The position numbers and the translations under genes are program-made. Below are positions 31,764 to 45,240 of a stretch of DNA of 64,000 bases, piece by piece (position 1 is the first letter of the stretch; each line of letters starts with the position of its first letter). The notes beneath the pieces were generated by a model. It was not told the DNA's origin and did no database searches. It was given only the letters and a program-made list of their open reading frames with translations. Source of the DNA: Megachile rotundata (Eukaryota > Arthropoda > Insecta > Hymenoptera > Megachilidae); assembly GCF_050947335.1 (NCBI RefSeq), contig NC_134997.1, positions 1,240,001-1,304,000 of the forward strand, read 5' to 3'.

Positions 31764-32247
31764 CACACAATCGCAATCACACAATCGCATTCACACAATC
31801 GCAATCACACAATCGCAATCACACAATCGCAATCACACAATCGCAATCACACAATCGCAATCACACAATCGCAATCACACAATCGCAATCACACAATCGC
31901 AATCACACAATCGCAATCACACAATCGCAATCACACAATCGCAATCACACAATCGCAATCACACAATCGCAATCACACAATCGCAATCACACAGTCGCAA
32001 CCACACAATCGCAATCACACAATCGCAATCACACAATCGCAATCACACAATCGCAATCACACAATCGCAATCACACAATCGCAATCACAAAATCGCAATC
32101 ACACAATCGCTTTCACACAATCGCAATCACACAATCGCAATCACACAATCGCAATCACACAATCGCAAACACACAATCGCAATCACACAATCGCAATCAC
32201 ACAATCGCAATCACACAATCGCAATCACACAATCGCAATCACACAAT
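31764..32247 (+). repeat. R-type array, copy 1 (about 34 units)
   Basis: A near-continuous CACAATCGCAATCA run. Marker variants in order are CAGTCGCAACC (31993), a CAAAATCGC unit and CGCTTTCAC (CTTTC at 32110). The same order recurs 512 bp later. The run ends in N and CAGTC units and CACGCAGTC (near 32292). Confidence 0.88.
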
Positions 32248-32349
32248 CACAATCACACAATCACAGTCACACAATCACAATCACACAATCACGCAGTCAC
32301 AATCCCACAATCACGATCACACAATCACGACCACACAGTCACGATCACA

Positions 32350-32930
32350 CAATCGCAATCACACAATCGCAATCACACAATCGCAATCACACAATCGCAA
32401 TCACACAATCGCAATCACACAATCGCAATCACACAATCGCAATCACACAATCGCAATCACACAATCGCAATCACACAATCGCAATCACACAATCGCAATC
32501 ACACAGTCGCAACCACACAATCGCAATCACACAATCGCAATCACACAATCGCAATCACACAATCGCAATCACACAATCGCAATCACACAATCGCAATCAC
32601 AAAATCGCAATCACACAATCGCTTTCACACAATCGCAATCACACAATCGCAATCATTCAATCGCAATCACACAATCGCAATCACACAATCGCAATCACAA
32701 AATCGCAATCACACAATCGCAATCACACAATCGCAATCACACAATAGCAATCACTCAATCGCAATCACACAATCGCAATCACACAATCGCAATCACACAA
32801 TCGCAATCACACAATCGCAATCACACAATCGCAAACACACAATCGCAATCACACAATCGCAATCACACAATCGCAATCACACAATCGCAATCACACAATC
32901 GCAATCACACAATCGCAATCACACAATCAC
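32350..32930 (+). repeat. R-type array, copy 2 (about 41 units)
   Basis: A second R run with CAGTCGCAACC (32505) and CGCTTTCAC (CTTTC at 32622), both 512 bp from copy 1. The closing CACGCAGTC (near 32972) is 680 bp away, so this copy gained 168 bp (12 units) in its right half. That extra part contains private variants CATTCAATC (near 32656) and CAATAGC (near 32744). Confidence 0.87.
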
Positions 32931-33093
32931 AATCACACAATCACAGTCACACAATCACAATCACACAATCACGCAGTCACAATCCCACAATCACGATCAC
33001 ACAATCACGACCACACAGTCACGATCACACTATCACGATCACACTATCACGATCACACAATCACAGTCACACAATCGCAATCACACAGTCACA

Positions 33094-33178
33094 CAATCAC
33101 AATCACAATCACAATCACAATCACAATCACAATCACAATCACAATCACAATCACAATCACAATCACAATCACAATCAC
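33094..33178 (+). repeat. (CAATCA)n hexamer tract, about 14 copies
   Basis: Uninterrupted CAATCA, 85 bp, preceded by CACAGTCACA and followed by CACACAATCACAGTC. The same flanks bound the longer tract at 44.9 kb. Confidence 0.92.
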
Positions 33179-33416
33179 ACAATCACAGTCACGATCACAC
33201 AATCACAATCACACAATCACGATCACACAATCACGATCACACAATCACCACCACACAATCACGATCACAAAATCACGATCACAATCACGATCACACAGTC
33301 ACGATTACACAATCACGATCACAGAATCCTAATCACACAGTCAGGATCACACAATCGCGATCACCGAATCACGATCACACAATCACAATCACAATTACAT
33401 AATCACAATCACACAA
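33179..33416 (+). repeat. CCTAATC module with private variants
   Basis: D units, CACCACC, CACAGTCACGATTAC, CCTAATC (33328) with CACAGTCAGG in place of the usual CACAATCAGG, and a private CACCGAATC unit near 33363. Confidence 0.75.
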
Positions 33417-33544
33417 TCGCGATCACACAATCGCGATCACACAATCGCGATCACACAACCGCGATCACACAATCGCGATCACACAATCGCGATCACACAA
33501 TCGCGATCACACAATCGCGATCACACAATCGCGATCACACAATC
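33417..33544 (+). repeat. RG run, 9 units, with CACAACCGCG marker
   Basis: Nine CACAATCGCGATCA units; the fourth carries the T-to-C change CACAACCGCG. The same marker sits in RG runs at 46.9, 54.1, 56.1 and 59.9 kb, so they share an ancestor. The run is followed by CACAATCACAATCACG and AAACAATC. Confidence 0.9.
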
Positions 33545-34959
33545 ACAATCACGATCAAACAATCACTATCACCCAATCACGATCACCCAATCACGATCAC
33601 CCAATCACGATCACACAATAACGATCACACAATCACGATCACACAATCACGATCACACAATCACGATCACACAATCACACAGCCACAATCCCACAATAAC
33701 GATCACACAATCACGACCACACAGTCACAATCACACAATCGCAATCACAATCACACAATCACAGTCACACAATCACAATCACACAACCACAACCACACAA
33801 TCCCACAGTCACAATCCCACAATCACGATCACACAATCACGACCACACAGTCACGATCACACAATCGCAATCACACAACCACAATAACACAACCACAATC
33901 ACACAATCGCAACCACACAATCACAATCACACAATCACGATCACACAATCACGATCACACAATCACAATCACACAATCACAATCAAACAATCACGATCAC
34001 ACAATCACGATCGCACAATCACGATCGCACAATCACGATCGCACAATCACGTTCGCACAATCACGATCGCACAATCACGATCGCACAATCACGATGGCAC
34101 AATCACGATCGCACAATCACGATCGCACAGTCACAATCCCACAATCACGATCACACAATCACGACCACACAGTCGCAATCACACAATCGCAATCACACAA
34201 TCGCAATCACACAATCGCAATCACACAATCGCAATCACACAATCGCAATCACACAATCACAATCACACAATCAAACAATCGCAATCAAACAATCGCAATC
34301 ACACAATCAAACAATCGCAATCAAACAATCGCAATCACACAATCGCAATCACACAATCGCAATCACACAAACGCAGTCACACAATCGCAATCACACAATC
34401 GCAATCACACAATCGCAACCACACAATCGCGATCACACAATCGCGATCACACAATCGCGATCACACAATCACGATCACACAATCACGATCACACAATCAC
34501 GATCACACTATCACGATCGCACAATCACGATCACACAATCACGATCACACAATCACACAGTCACAATCCCACAATCGCAATCACACAATCGCGATCACAC
34601 AATCGCGATGACACAATCACGATCACACAATCCCACAATCACGATCACACAATCACGACCACACAGTCGCAATCACACAATCGCAATCACACAATCGCAA
34701 TCACACAATCGCAATCACACAATCGCAATCACACAATCGCAATCTCACAATCACAATCACACAATCACAGTCACACAATCGCACAGTCACAATCCCACAA
34801 TCACGATCACCCAATCACGATCACCCAATCACGATCACCCAATCACGATCACCCAATCACGATCACCCAATCACGATCGCACAATCACGATCGCACAATC
34901 ACGATCGCACAATCACGTTCGCACAATCACGATCGCACAATCACGATCGCACAATCACG
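33545..34959 (+). repeat. CAATAACG/CAGCCAC module and P run
   Basis: C-type units, CAATAACG (33619), CAGCCAC, CACAACC units, a P run (about 34010-34130) with CACGTTCG and CGATGGCAC (ATG at 34094), R units, two AAACAATC pairs and RG units. A further P run with CACGTTCG begins near 34875. The module recurs at 45.24, 54.24 and 60.1 kb. Confidence 0.82.
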
Positions 34960-36161
34960 ATGGCACAATCACGATCGCACAATCACGATCGCACAGTCAC
35001 AATCCCACAATCACGATCACACAATCACGACCACACAGTCGCAATCACACAATCGCAATCACACAATCGCAATCACACAATCGCAATCACACAATCGCAA
35101 TCACACAATCGCAATCACACAATCATAATCACACAATCAAACAATCGCAATCAAACAATCGCAATCACACAATCAAACAATCGCAATCAAACAATCGCAA
35201 TCACACAATCGCAATCACACAATCGCAATCACGCAAACGCAATCACACAATCGCAATCACACAATCGCAATCACACAATCGCAATCACACAATCGCGATC
35301 ACACAATCGCGATCACACAATCGCGATCACACAATCGCGATCACACAATCACGATCACACAATCACGATCACACAATCACGATCACACTATCACGATCAC
35401 ACAATCACGATCACACAATCACGATCACACAATCACACAGTCACAATCCCACAATCGCGATCACACAATCGCGGTCACACAATCGCGATCACACAATCAC
35501 GATCACACAATCCCACAATCACGATCACACAATCACGACCACACAGTCGCAATCACACAATCGCAATCACACAATCGCAATCACACAATCGCAATCACAC
35601 AATCGCAATCACACAATCGCAATCTCACAATCACAATCACACAATCACAGTCACACAATCGCACAGTCACAATCCCACAATCACGATCACCCAATCACGA
35701 TCACCCAATCACGATCACCCAATCACGATCACCCAATCACGATCACCCAATCACGATCACCCAATCACGATCACACAATCACGATCACACAATCACGATC
35801 ACACAATCACGATCACACAATCACGATCACACAATCCCACAATCACGATCACACAATCACGACCACACAGTCACAATCACACAATCGCAATCACAATCAC
35901 ACAATCACAATCACACAATCACAATCACACAATCACAATCACACAATCAAACAATCGCAATCAAACAATCGCAATCACACAATCGCGATCACACAATCGC
36001 GATCACACAATCGCGATCACACAATCGCGATCACACAATCGCGATCACACAATCGCGATCACACAATCGCGATCACACAATCACGATCACACAATCGCGA
36101 TCACACAATCACGATCACACAATCACGATCACACAATCACGATCACACAATCACGATCACA
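34960..36161 (+). repeat. Duplicated block I, copy 1
   Basis: From CGATGGCAC (ATG 34960) through R units, AAACAATC pairs, RG units, CAGTC/CCCAC, C-type units and a second RG run. The partner starts at 40105 (offset 5145). By 35436 versus 40509 the offset has fallen to 5073, because the partner lost about 72 bp around its AAACAATC pairs. Confidence 0.82.
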
Positions 36162-38078
36162 CAAGCACGATCAAACAATCACGATCACACAATCACGATC
36201 ACACAATCACGACCACACAGTCACAATCACACAACCGCAATCACAATCCCACAGTCACAATCACACAATCACAGTCACACAATCACAATCACACAACCAC
36301 AACCACACAATCACACAGTCACAATCCCACAATCACGATCACACAATCACGACCACACAGTCACGATCGCACAATCACGATCACACTATCACGATCACAC
36401 TATCACGATCACACAATCACAGTCACACAATCACAGTCACACAATCACAATCACACAGTCACACAATCGCAATCACAATCACAATCTCAATCACAATCAC
36501 AATCACAATCACACAATCACAGTCACGATCACACAATCACAATCACACAATCACATTCACACAATCACGATCACACAATCACGATCACACAATCACGATC
36601 ACACAATCACGATCACACAATCACGATCACACAATCACGATCACACAATCACAATCACACAACCACAACCACACAATCACACAGTCACAATCCTACAATC
36701 ACGATCACACAATCACGACCACACAGTCACAATCACACAACCGCAATCACAATCCCACAATCACAATCACACAATCACAGTCACACAATCACAATCACAC
36801 AACCACAACCACACAATCACACAGTCACAATCCCACAATCACGATCACACAATCACGACCACACAGTCACGATCGCACAATCACGATCACACAATCACGA
36901 TCACACAATCACCATCACACAATCACGATCACAAAATCACGATCACAATCACGATCACACAATCACGATTACACAATCACGATCACAGAATCCTAATCAC
37001 ACAATCAGGATCGCACAATCACGATCACATAATCGCGGTCACACAATCACGGTCACACAATCACGATCACACAATCACGATCACACAATCACACAATCAC
37101 ATTCACAATCACAATCACAATCACATAATCACAATCACACAATCACAATCACACAATCACACAATCACAGTCACACAATTGCAATCACACAATCGCAATC
37201 ACACAATCGCAATCACACCATCGCAATCACACAATCGCAATCACACAATCGCAATCACACAATCGCAATCACACAATCGCAATCACACAATCGCAATCAC
37301 ACAGTCGCAACCACACAATCGCAATCAACAATCGCAATCACACAATCGCAATCACACAATCGCAATCACACAATCGCAATCACACAATCGCAATCACACA
37401 ATCGCAATCACAGAATCGCAATCACACAATCGCATTCACACAATCGCAATCACACAATCGCAATCGCACAATCACGATCACACAATCACGATCACACAAT
37501 CACGATCACAAAATCACGATCACAATCACGATCACACAATCACGATTACACAATCACGATCACAGAATCCAAATCACACAATCAGGATCACACAATCACG
37601 ATCACACAATCACGGTCACACAATCACGGTCACACAATCACGATCACACAATCACGATCACACAATCACACAATCACAATCATAATCACAATCACATAAT
37701 CACAATCACTCAACTGCGATCGCACAATCGCGATCGCACAATCGCGATCGCACAATCACACAGTCACAATCCCACAATCACGATCACACAATCACGACCA
37801 CACAGTCACAATCACACAATCGCAATCACAATCACACAATCACAGTCACACAATCACAATCGCACAACCACAACCACACAATCCCACAGTCACAATCCCA
37901 CAATCACGGTCACACAATCACAGTCACACAATCACAATCACACAGTCACACAATCACAATCACAATCACAATCACAATCACAGTCACAATCACAATCACA
38001 ATCACAATCACAAAATCACAGTCACGATCACACAATCACAATCCCACAATCACAATCACACAATCACAGTCACACAAT
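36162..38078 (+). repeat. Duplicated block II, copy 1
   Basis: Starts at CAAGCACG and ends where the partner diverges. All markers checked lie exactly 6639 bp from those of 42801-44717: CAAGCACG 36162, CAGTCGCAACC 37303, the 1-bp deletion CAATCAACAATC near 37327, and CTCAACTGCG 37709. CCTAATC is at 36992. Near 37569 this copy reads CCAAATC where the partner has CCTAATC (44208). Confidence 0.9.
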
Positions 38079-39462
38079 CACAATCACACAATCGCACAGT
38101 CACAATCCCTCAATCACGATCACCCAATCACGATCACACAATCACGATCAGACAATCACGATCACACAATCACGATCACACAATCACACAGTCACAATCC
38201 CACAATCACGATCACACAATCATGACCACACAGTCACAATCACACAATCGCAACCACAATCCCACAATCACAATCACACAATCACATTCACACAATCACA
38301 ATCACACAGCCACAACCACACAATCCCACAGTCACAATCCCACAATCACGATCACCCAATCACGATCACCCAATCACAATCACCCAATCACGATCACCAA
38401 ATCACGATCACCCAATCACGATCACCCAATCACGGTCACCCAATCACGATCACACGATCACAATCACACGATCACAATCACACAATCACAATCACACAAT
38501 CACAATCACACAATCACAGTCGCACAATCACAATCGCACAATCACAATCGCACAATCACAATCGCACAATCACAATCGCACAATCACAATCACACCATCA
38601 AACAATCGCAATCAAACAATCGCAATCACACAATCGCAATCACACAATCGCAATCACACAATCGCAATCACACAAACGCAATCACACAATCGCAATCACA
38701 CAATCGCAATCACACAACCGCAATCACACAATCGCAATCACACAATCGCAATCACACAATCGCAATCACACAATCGCAATCACACAATCAAACAATCACA
38801 CAATCACGATCGCACAATCACGATCGCACAATCACGATCGCACAATCACGATCGCACAATCACGATCGCACAATCACGATCGCACAATCACGATCGCACA
38901 ATCACGATCGCACAATCACGATCGCACAATCACGATCACACAATCACACAATCACAATCACAATCACAATCACATAATCACAATCACACAATCACGATCA
39001 CACAATCACGATCACACAATCACGATCACACAATCACGATCACACAAGCACGATCAAACAATCACGATCACACAATCACGATCACACAATCACGATCACA
39101 CAATCACGACCACACAGTCACAATCACACAACCGCAATCACAATCCCACAATCACAATCACACAATCACAGTCACACAATCACAATCACACAACCACAAC
39201 CACACAATCACACAGTCACAATCCCACAATCACGATCACACAATCACGACCACACAGTCACGATCGCACAATCACGATCACACTATCACGATCACACTAT
39301 CACGATCACACAATCACAGTCACACAATCACAGTCACACAATCACAATCACACAGTCACACAATCGCAATCACAATCACAATCACAATCACAATCACAAT
39401 CACAATCACACAATCACAGTCACGATCACACAATCACAATCACACAATCACATTCACACAAT
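38079..39462 (+). repeat. HOR-derived block with CATGACC and P run
   Basis: C-type units, CATGACC (38220), CATTCAC and CACAGCC, then CACACGATC. Units of the AAG state (CACAATCACAATCG) lie near 38520-38590, then R units and a P run (about 38805-38930). It closes with a CATAATC module and another CAAGCACG (near 39045). It is a derivative of the 9.7-25.9 kb HOR unit; the 41.9-42.8 kb block is its closest relative. Confidence 0.8.
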
Positions 39463-39786
39463 CACGATCACACAATCACGATCACACAATCACGATCACA
39501 CAATCACGATCACACAATCACGATCACACAATCACGATCACACAATCACGATCACACAATCACGATCACACAATCACGATCACACAATCACGATCACACA
39601 ATCACGATCACACAATTACGATCACACAATCACGATCACACAATCACGATCACACAATCACGATCACACAATCACGATCACACAATCACGATCACACAAT
39701 CACGATCACACAATCACGATCACACAATCACGATCACACAATCACGATCACACAATCACGATCACACAATCACGATCACACAATCA
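39463..39786 (+). repeat. Homogeneous D run, about 24 units
   Basis: Nearly perfect D units after a CATTCAC unit, with one CAATTACG variant near 39614. The equivalent runs at 36.56 and 43.20 kb have 6 units. Confidence 0.9.
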
Positions 39787-40104
39787 CGACCACACAGTCG
39801 CAATCACACAATCGCAATCACACAATCGCAATCACACAATCGCAATCACACAATCGCAATCACACAATCGCAATCTCACAATCACAATCACACAATCACA
39901 GTCACACAATCGCACAGTCACAATCCCACAATCACGATCACCCAATCACGATCACCCAATCACGATCACCCAATCACGATCACCCAATCACGATCACCCA
40001 ATCACGATCACCCAATCACGATCGCACAATCACGATCGCACAATCACGATCGCACAATCACGTTCGCACAATCACGATCGCACAATCACGATCGCACAAT
40101 CACG
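39787..40104 (+). repeat. R, C-type and P linker
   Basis: R units, CTCACAATC, CAGTC/CCCAC, six C-type units and a P run with CACGTTCG, matching the order at 34.66-34.96 kb. Confidence 0.8.
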
Positions 40105-41280
40105 ATGGCACAATCACGATCGCACAATCACGATCGCACAGTCACAATCCCACAATCACGATCACACAATCACGACCACACAGTCGCAATCACACAATCG
40201 CAATCACACAATCGCAATCACACAATCGCAATCACACAATCGCAATCACACAATCGCAATCACACAATCACAATCACACATTCGCAATCACACAATCGCA
40301 ATCACACAAACGCAATCACACAATCGCAATCACACAATCGCAATCACACAATCGCAATCACACAATCGCGATCACACAATCGCGATCACACAATCGCGAT
40401 CACACAATCGCGATCACACAATCACGATCACACAATCACGATCACACAATCACGATCACACTATCACGATCACACAATCACGATCACACAATCACGATCA
40501 CACAATCACACAGTCACAATCCCACAATCGCGATCACACAATCGCGGTCACACAATCGCGATCACACAATCACGATCACACAATCCCACAATCACGATCA
40601 CACAATCACGACCACACAGTCGCAATCACACAATCGCAATCACACAATCGCAATCACACAATCGCAATCACACAATCGCAATCACACAATCGCAATCTCA
40701 CAATCACAATCACACAATCACAGTCACACAATCGCACAGTCACAATCCCACAATCACGATCACCCAATCACGATCACCCAATCACGATCACCCAATCACG
40801 ATCACCCAATCACGATCACCCAATCACGATCACCCAATCACGATCACACAATCACGATCACACAATCACGATCACACAATCACGATCACACAATCACGAT
40901 CACACAATCCCACAATCACGATCACACAATCACGACCACACAGTCACAATCACACAATCGCAATCACAATCACACAATCACAATCACACAATCACAATCA
41001 CACAATCACAATCACACAATCAAACAATCGCAATCAAACAATCGCAATCACACAATCGCAATCACACAATCGCGATCACACAATCGCGATCACACAATCG
41101 CGATCACACAATCGCGATCACACAATCGCGATCACACAATCGCGATCACACAATCACGATCACACAATCGCGATCACACTATCACGATCACACAATCACG
41201 ATCACACAATCACGATCACACAATCACGATCACACAATCACGATCACACAATCACGATCACACAATCACGATCACACAAT
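40105..41280 (+). repeat. Duplicated block I, copy 2
   Basis: Partner of 34960-36161. It begins at CGATGGCAC and has the same order of R, RG, CCCAC and C-type blocks. It has lost about 72 bp and carries the private CACATTCGC junction near 40280. Confidence 0.82.
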
Positions 41281-42800
41281 CCCACAATCACGATCACACA
41301 ATCACGACCACACAGTCACAATCACACAATCGCAATCACAATCACACAATCACAATCACACAATCACAATCACACAATCACAATCACACAATCAAACAAT
41401 CGCAATCAAACAATCGCAATCACACAATCGCGATCACACAATCGCGATCACACAATCGCGATCACACAATCGCGATCACACAATCGCGATCACACAATCG
41501 CGATCACACAATCGCGATCACACAATCACGATCACACAATCGCGATCACACTATCACGATCACACAATCACGATCACACAATCACGATCACACAATCACA
41601 CAGTCGCAATCCCACAATCGCGATCACACAATCGCGATCACACAATCGCGATCACACAATCGCGATCACACAATCGCGATCACACATTCGCGATCACACA
41701 ATCACGACAACACAGTCACGATCACACAATCGCAACCACACAATCACAATCATACAACCACAATCACACAATCACGACCACACAATCACGACCACACAAT
41801 CACGATCACACAATCACGATGACACTATCACGATCACACAATCACGATCACACAATCATGATCACACAATCACGATCACACAATCACAATCACACAATCA
41901 CGATCACACATTCACAATCACACAACCACAACCACACAATCACACAGTCACAATCCCACAATCACGATCACACAATCACGACCACACAGTCACAATCACA
42001 CAATCGCAACCACAATCCCACAATCACAATCACACAATCACATTCACACAATCACAATCACACAGCCACAACCACACAATCCCACAGTCACAATCCCACA
42101 ATCACGATCACCCAATCACGATCACCCAATCACAATCACCCAATCACGATCACCAAATCACGATCACCCAATCACGATCACCCAATCACGGTCACCCAAT
42201 CACGATCACACGATCACAATCACACGATCACAATCACACAATCACAATCACACAATCACAATCACACAATCACAATCGCACAATCACAATCGCACAATCA
42301 CAATCGCACAATCACAATCGCACAATCACAATCGCACAATCACAATCGCACAATCACAATCACACAATCAAACAATCGCAATCAAACAATCGCAATCACA
42401 CAATCGCAATCACACAATCGCAATCACACAATCGCAATCACACAAACGCAATCACACAATCGCAATCACACAATCGCAATCACACAACCGCAATCACACA
42501 ATCGCAATCACACAATCGCAATCACACAATCGCAATCACACAATCGCAATCACACAATCAAACAATCACACAATCACGATCGCACAATCACGATCGCACA
42601 ATCACGATCGCACAATCACGATCGCACAATCACGATCGCACAATCACGATCGCACAATCACGATCGCACAATCACGATCGCACAATCACGATCACACAAT
42701 CACACACTCACAATCACAATCACAATCACATAATCACAATCACACAATCACGATCACACAATCACGATCACATAATCACGATCACACAATCACGATCACA
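41281..42800 (+). repeat. About 1.5-kb inserted block between duplicated blocks I and II
   Basis: Copy 1 of blocks I and II is contiguous (junction at about 36162). In copy 2 this stretch lies between them. It contains an extra C/N/RG module, CACGACAACAC and CACGATGACAC (ATG 41819), CATGATC (near 41857), CACAGCC and C-type units, and CACAATCACAATCG units near 42275-42360. A P run and a CACACTCAC variant near 42712 follow. The order resembles 29.8-30.7 kb followed by 38.3-39.0 kb. Confidence 0.75.
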
Positions 42801-44717
42801 CAAGCACGATCAAACAATCACGATCACACAATCACGATCACACAATCACGACCACACAGTCACAATCACACAACCGCAATCACAATCCCACAGTCACAAT
42901 CACACAATCACAGTCACACAATCACAATCACACAACCACAACCACACAATCACACAGTCACAATCCCACAATCACGATCACACAATCACGACCACACAGT
43001 CACGATCGCACAATCACGATCACACTATCACGATCACACTATCACGATCACACAATCACAGTCACACAATCACAGTCACACAATCACAATCACACAGTCA
43101 CACAATCGCAATCACAATCACAATCTCAATCACAATCACAATCACAATCACACAATCACAGTCACGATCACACAATCACAATCACACAATCACATTCACA
43201 CAATCACGATCACACAATCACGATCACACAATCACGATCACACAATCACGATCACACAATCACGATCACACAATCACGATCACACAATCACAATCACACA
43301 ACCACAACCACACAATCACACAGTCACAATCCTACAATCACGATCACACAATCACGACCACACAGTCACAATCACACAACCGCAATCACAATCCCACAAT
43401 CACAATCACACAATCACAGTCACACAATCACAATCACACAACCACAACCACACAATCATACAGTCACAATCCCACAATCACGATCACACAATCACGACCA
43501 CACAGTCACGATCGCACAATCACGATCACACAATCACGATCACACAATCACCATCACACAATCACGATCACAAAATCACGATCACAATCACGATCACACA
43601 ATCACGATTACACAATCACGATCACAGAATCCTAATCACACAATCAGGATCGCACAATCACGATCACATAATCGCGGTCACACAATCACGGTCACACAAT
43701 CACGATCACACAATCACGATCACACAATCACACAATCACATTCACAATCACAATCACAATCACATAATCACAATCACACAATCACAATCACACAATCACA
43801 CAATCACAGTCACACAATTGCAATCACACAATCGCAATCACACAATCGCAATCACACAATCGCAATCACACAATCGCAATCACACAATCGCAATCACACA
43901 ATCGCAATCACACAATCGCAATCACACAATCGCAATCACACAGTCGCAACCACACAATCGCAATCAACAATCGCAATCACACAATCGCAATCACACAATC
44001 GCAATCACACAATCGCAATCACACAATCGCAATCACACAATCGCAATCACAGAATCGCAATCACACAATCGCATTCACACAATCGCAATCACACAATCGC
44101 AATCGCACAATCACGATCACACAATCACGATCACACAATCACGATCACAAAATCACGATCACAATCACGATCACACAATCACGATTACACAATCACGATC
44201 ACAGAATCCTAATCACACAATCAGGATCACACAATCACGATCACACAATCACGGTCACACAATCACGGTCACACAATCACGATCACACAATCACGATCAC
44301 ACAATCACACAATCACAATCATAATCACAATCACATAATCACAATCACTCAACTGCGATCGCACAATCGCGATCGCACAATCGCGATCGCACAATCACAC
44401 AGTCACAATCCCACAATCACGATCACACAATCACGACCACACAGTCACAATCACACAATCGCAATCACAATCACACAATCACAGTCACACAATCACAATC
44501 GCACAACCACAACCACACAATCCCACAGTCACAATCCCACAATCACGGTCACACAATCACAGTCACACAATCACAATCACACAGTCACACAATCACAATC
44601 ACAATCACAATCACAATCACAGTCACAATCACAATCACAATCACAATCACAAAATCACAGTCACGATCACACAATCACAATCCCACAATCACAATCACAC
44701 AATCACAGTCACACAAT
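42801..44717 (+). repeat. Duplicated block II, copy 2
   Basis: Partner of 36162-38078 with no net length change over about 1.9 kb. It shares the 1-bp deletion CAATCAACAATC (near 43966), CAGTCGCAACC (43942) and CTCAACTGCG (44348). One visible difference is CATACAGTC near 43457 against CACACAGTC in copy 1. CCTAATC lies at 43631 and 44208. Confidence 0.9.
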
Positions 44718-44910
44718 CACGATCACACAATCACAATCACACAACCACAACCACACAATCACACAGTCACAATCCCACAATCACGATCACACAATCACGA
44801 CCACACAGTCACGATCACACAATCACGATCACACTATCACGATCACACTATCACGATCACACTATCACGATCACACAATCACAGTCACACAATCGCAATC
44901 ACACAGTCAC

Positions 44911-45134
44911 ACAATCACAATCACAATCACAATCACAATCACAATCACAATCACAATCACAATCACAATCACAATCACAATCACAATCACAATCACAATC
45001 ACAATCACAATCACAATCACAATCACAATCACAATCACAATCACAATCACAATCACAATCACAATCACAATCACAATCACAATCACAATCACAATCACAA
45101 TCACAATCACAATCACAATCACAATCACAATCAC
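44911..45134 (+). repeat. Longest (CAATCA)n hexamer tract, about 37 copies
   Basis: About 224 bp of uninterrupted CAATCA, flanked by CACAGTCACA and by CACACAATCACAGTC. It is the only long stretch where the 6-bp period fully replaces the 14-bp one. Because 6 is divisible by 3, two reverse-strand frames stay open here (Asp-Cys and Val-Ile dipeptide repeats). These are by-products and not proteins. Such a pure hexamer tract should be prone to slippage. Confidence 0.96.
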
Positions 45135-45240
45135 ACAATCACAGTCACGATCACACAATCACAATCACACAATCACGATCACACAATCACGATCACACAA
45201 TCGCAATCACACAATCGCGATCACACAATCGCGATCACAC
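45135..45240 (+). repeat. Short D/RG linker
   Basis: CAGTC, N, D, R and RG units between the hexamer tract and the CAATAACG module. Nothing else is seen. Confidence 0.7.

Noticed and set aside
34010..34130. CENP-B box in the CACGTTCGCACAATCACG variant
   Set aside because: TTCG is followed by an A at the expected place, but the essential terminal CGGG is ACGA here, so the NTTCGNNNNANNCGGGN consensus is not met.
44911..45134. Telomere repeat
   Set aside because: CAATCA and its complement TGATTG match no telomere repeat I know (TTAGGG, TTTAGGG, TTAGG and relatives), and the tract is internal.
44899..45158. Two reverse-strand open frames (Cys-Asp and Val-Ile dipeptide repeats)
   Set aside because: They coincide with the pure hexamer tract, where a 6-bp period leaves two reverse frames without stops. 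Nothing supports translation.
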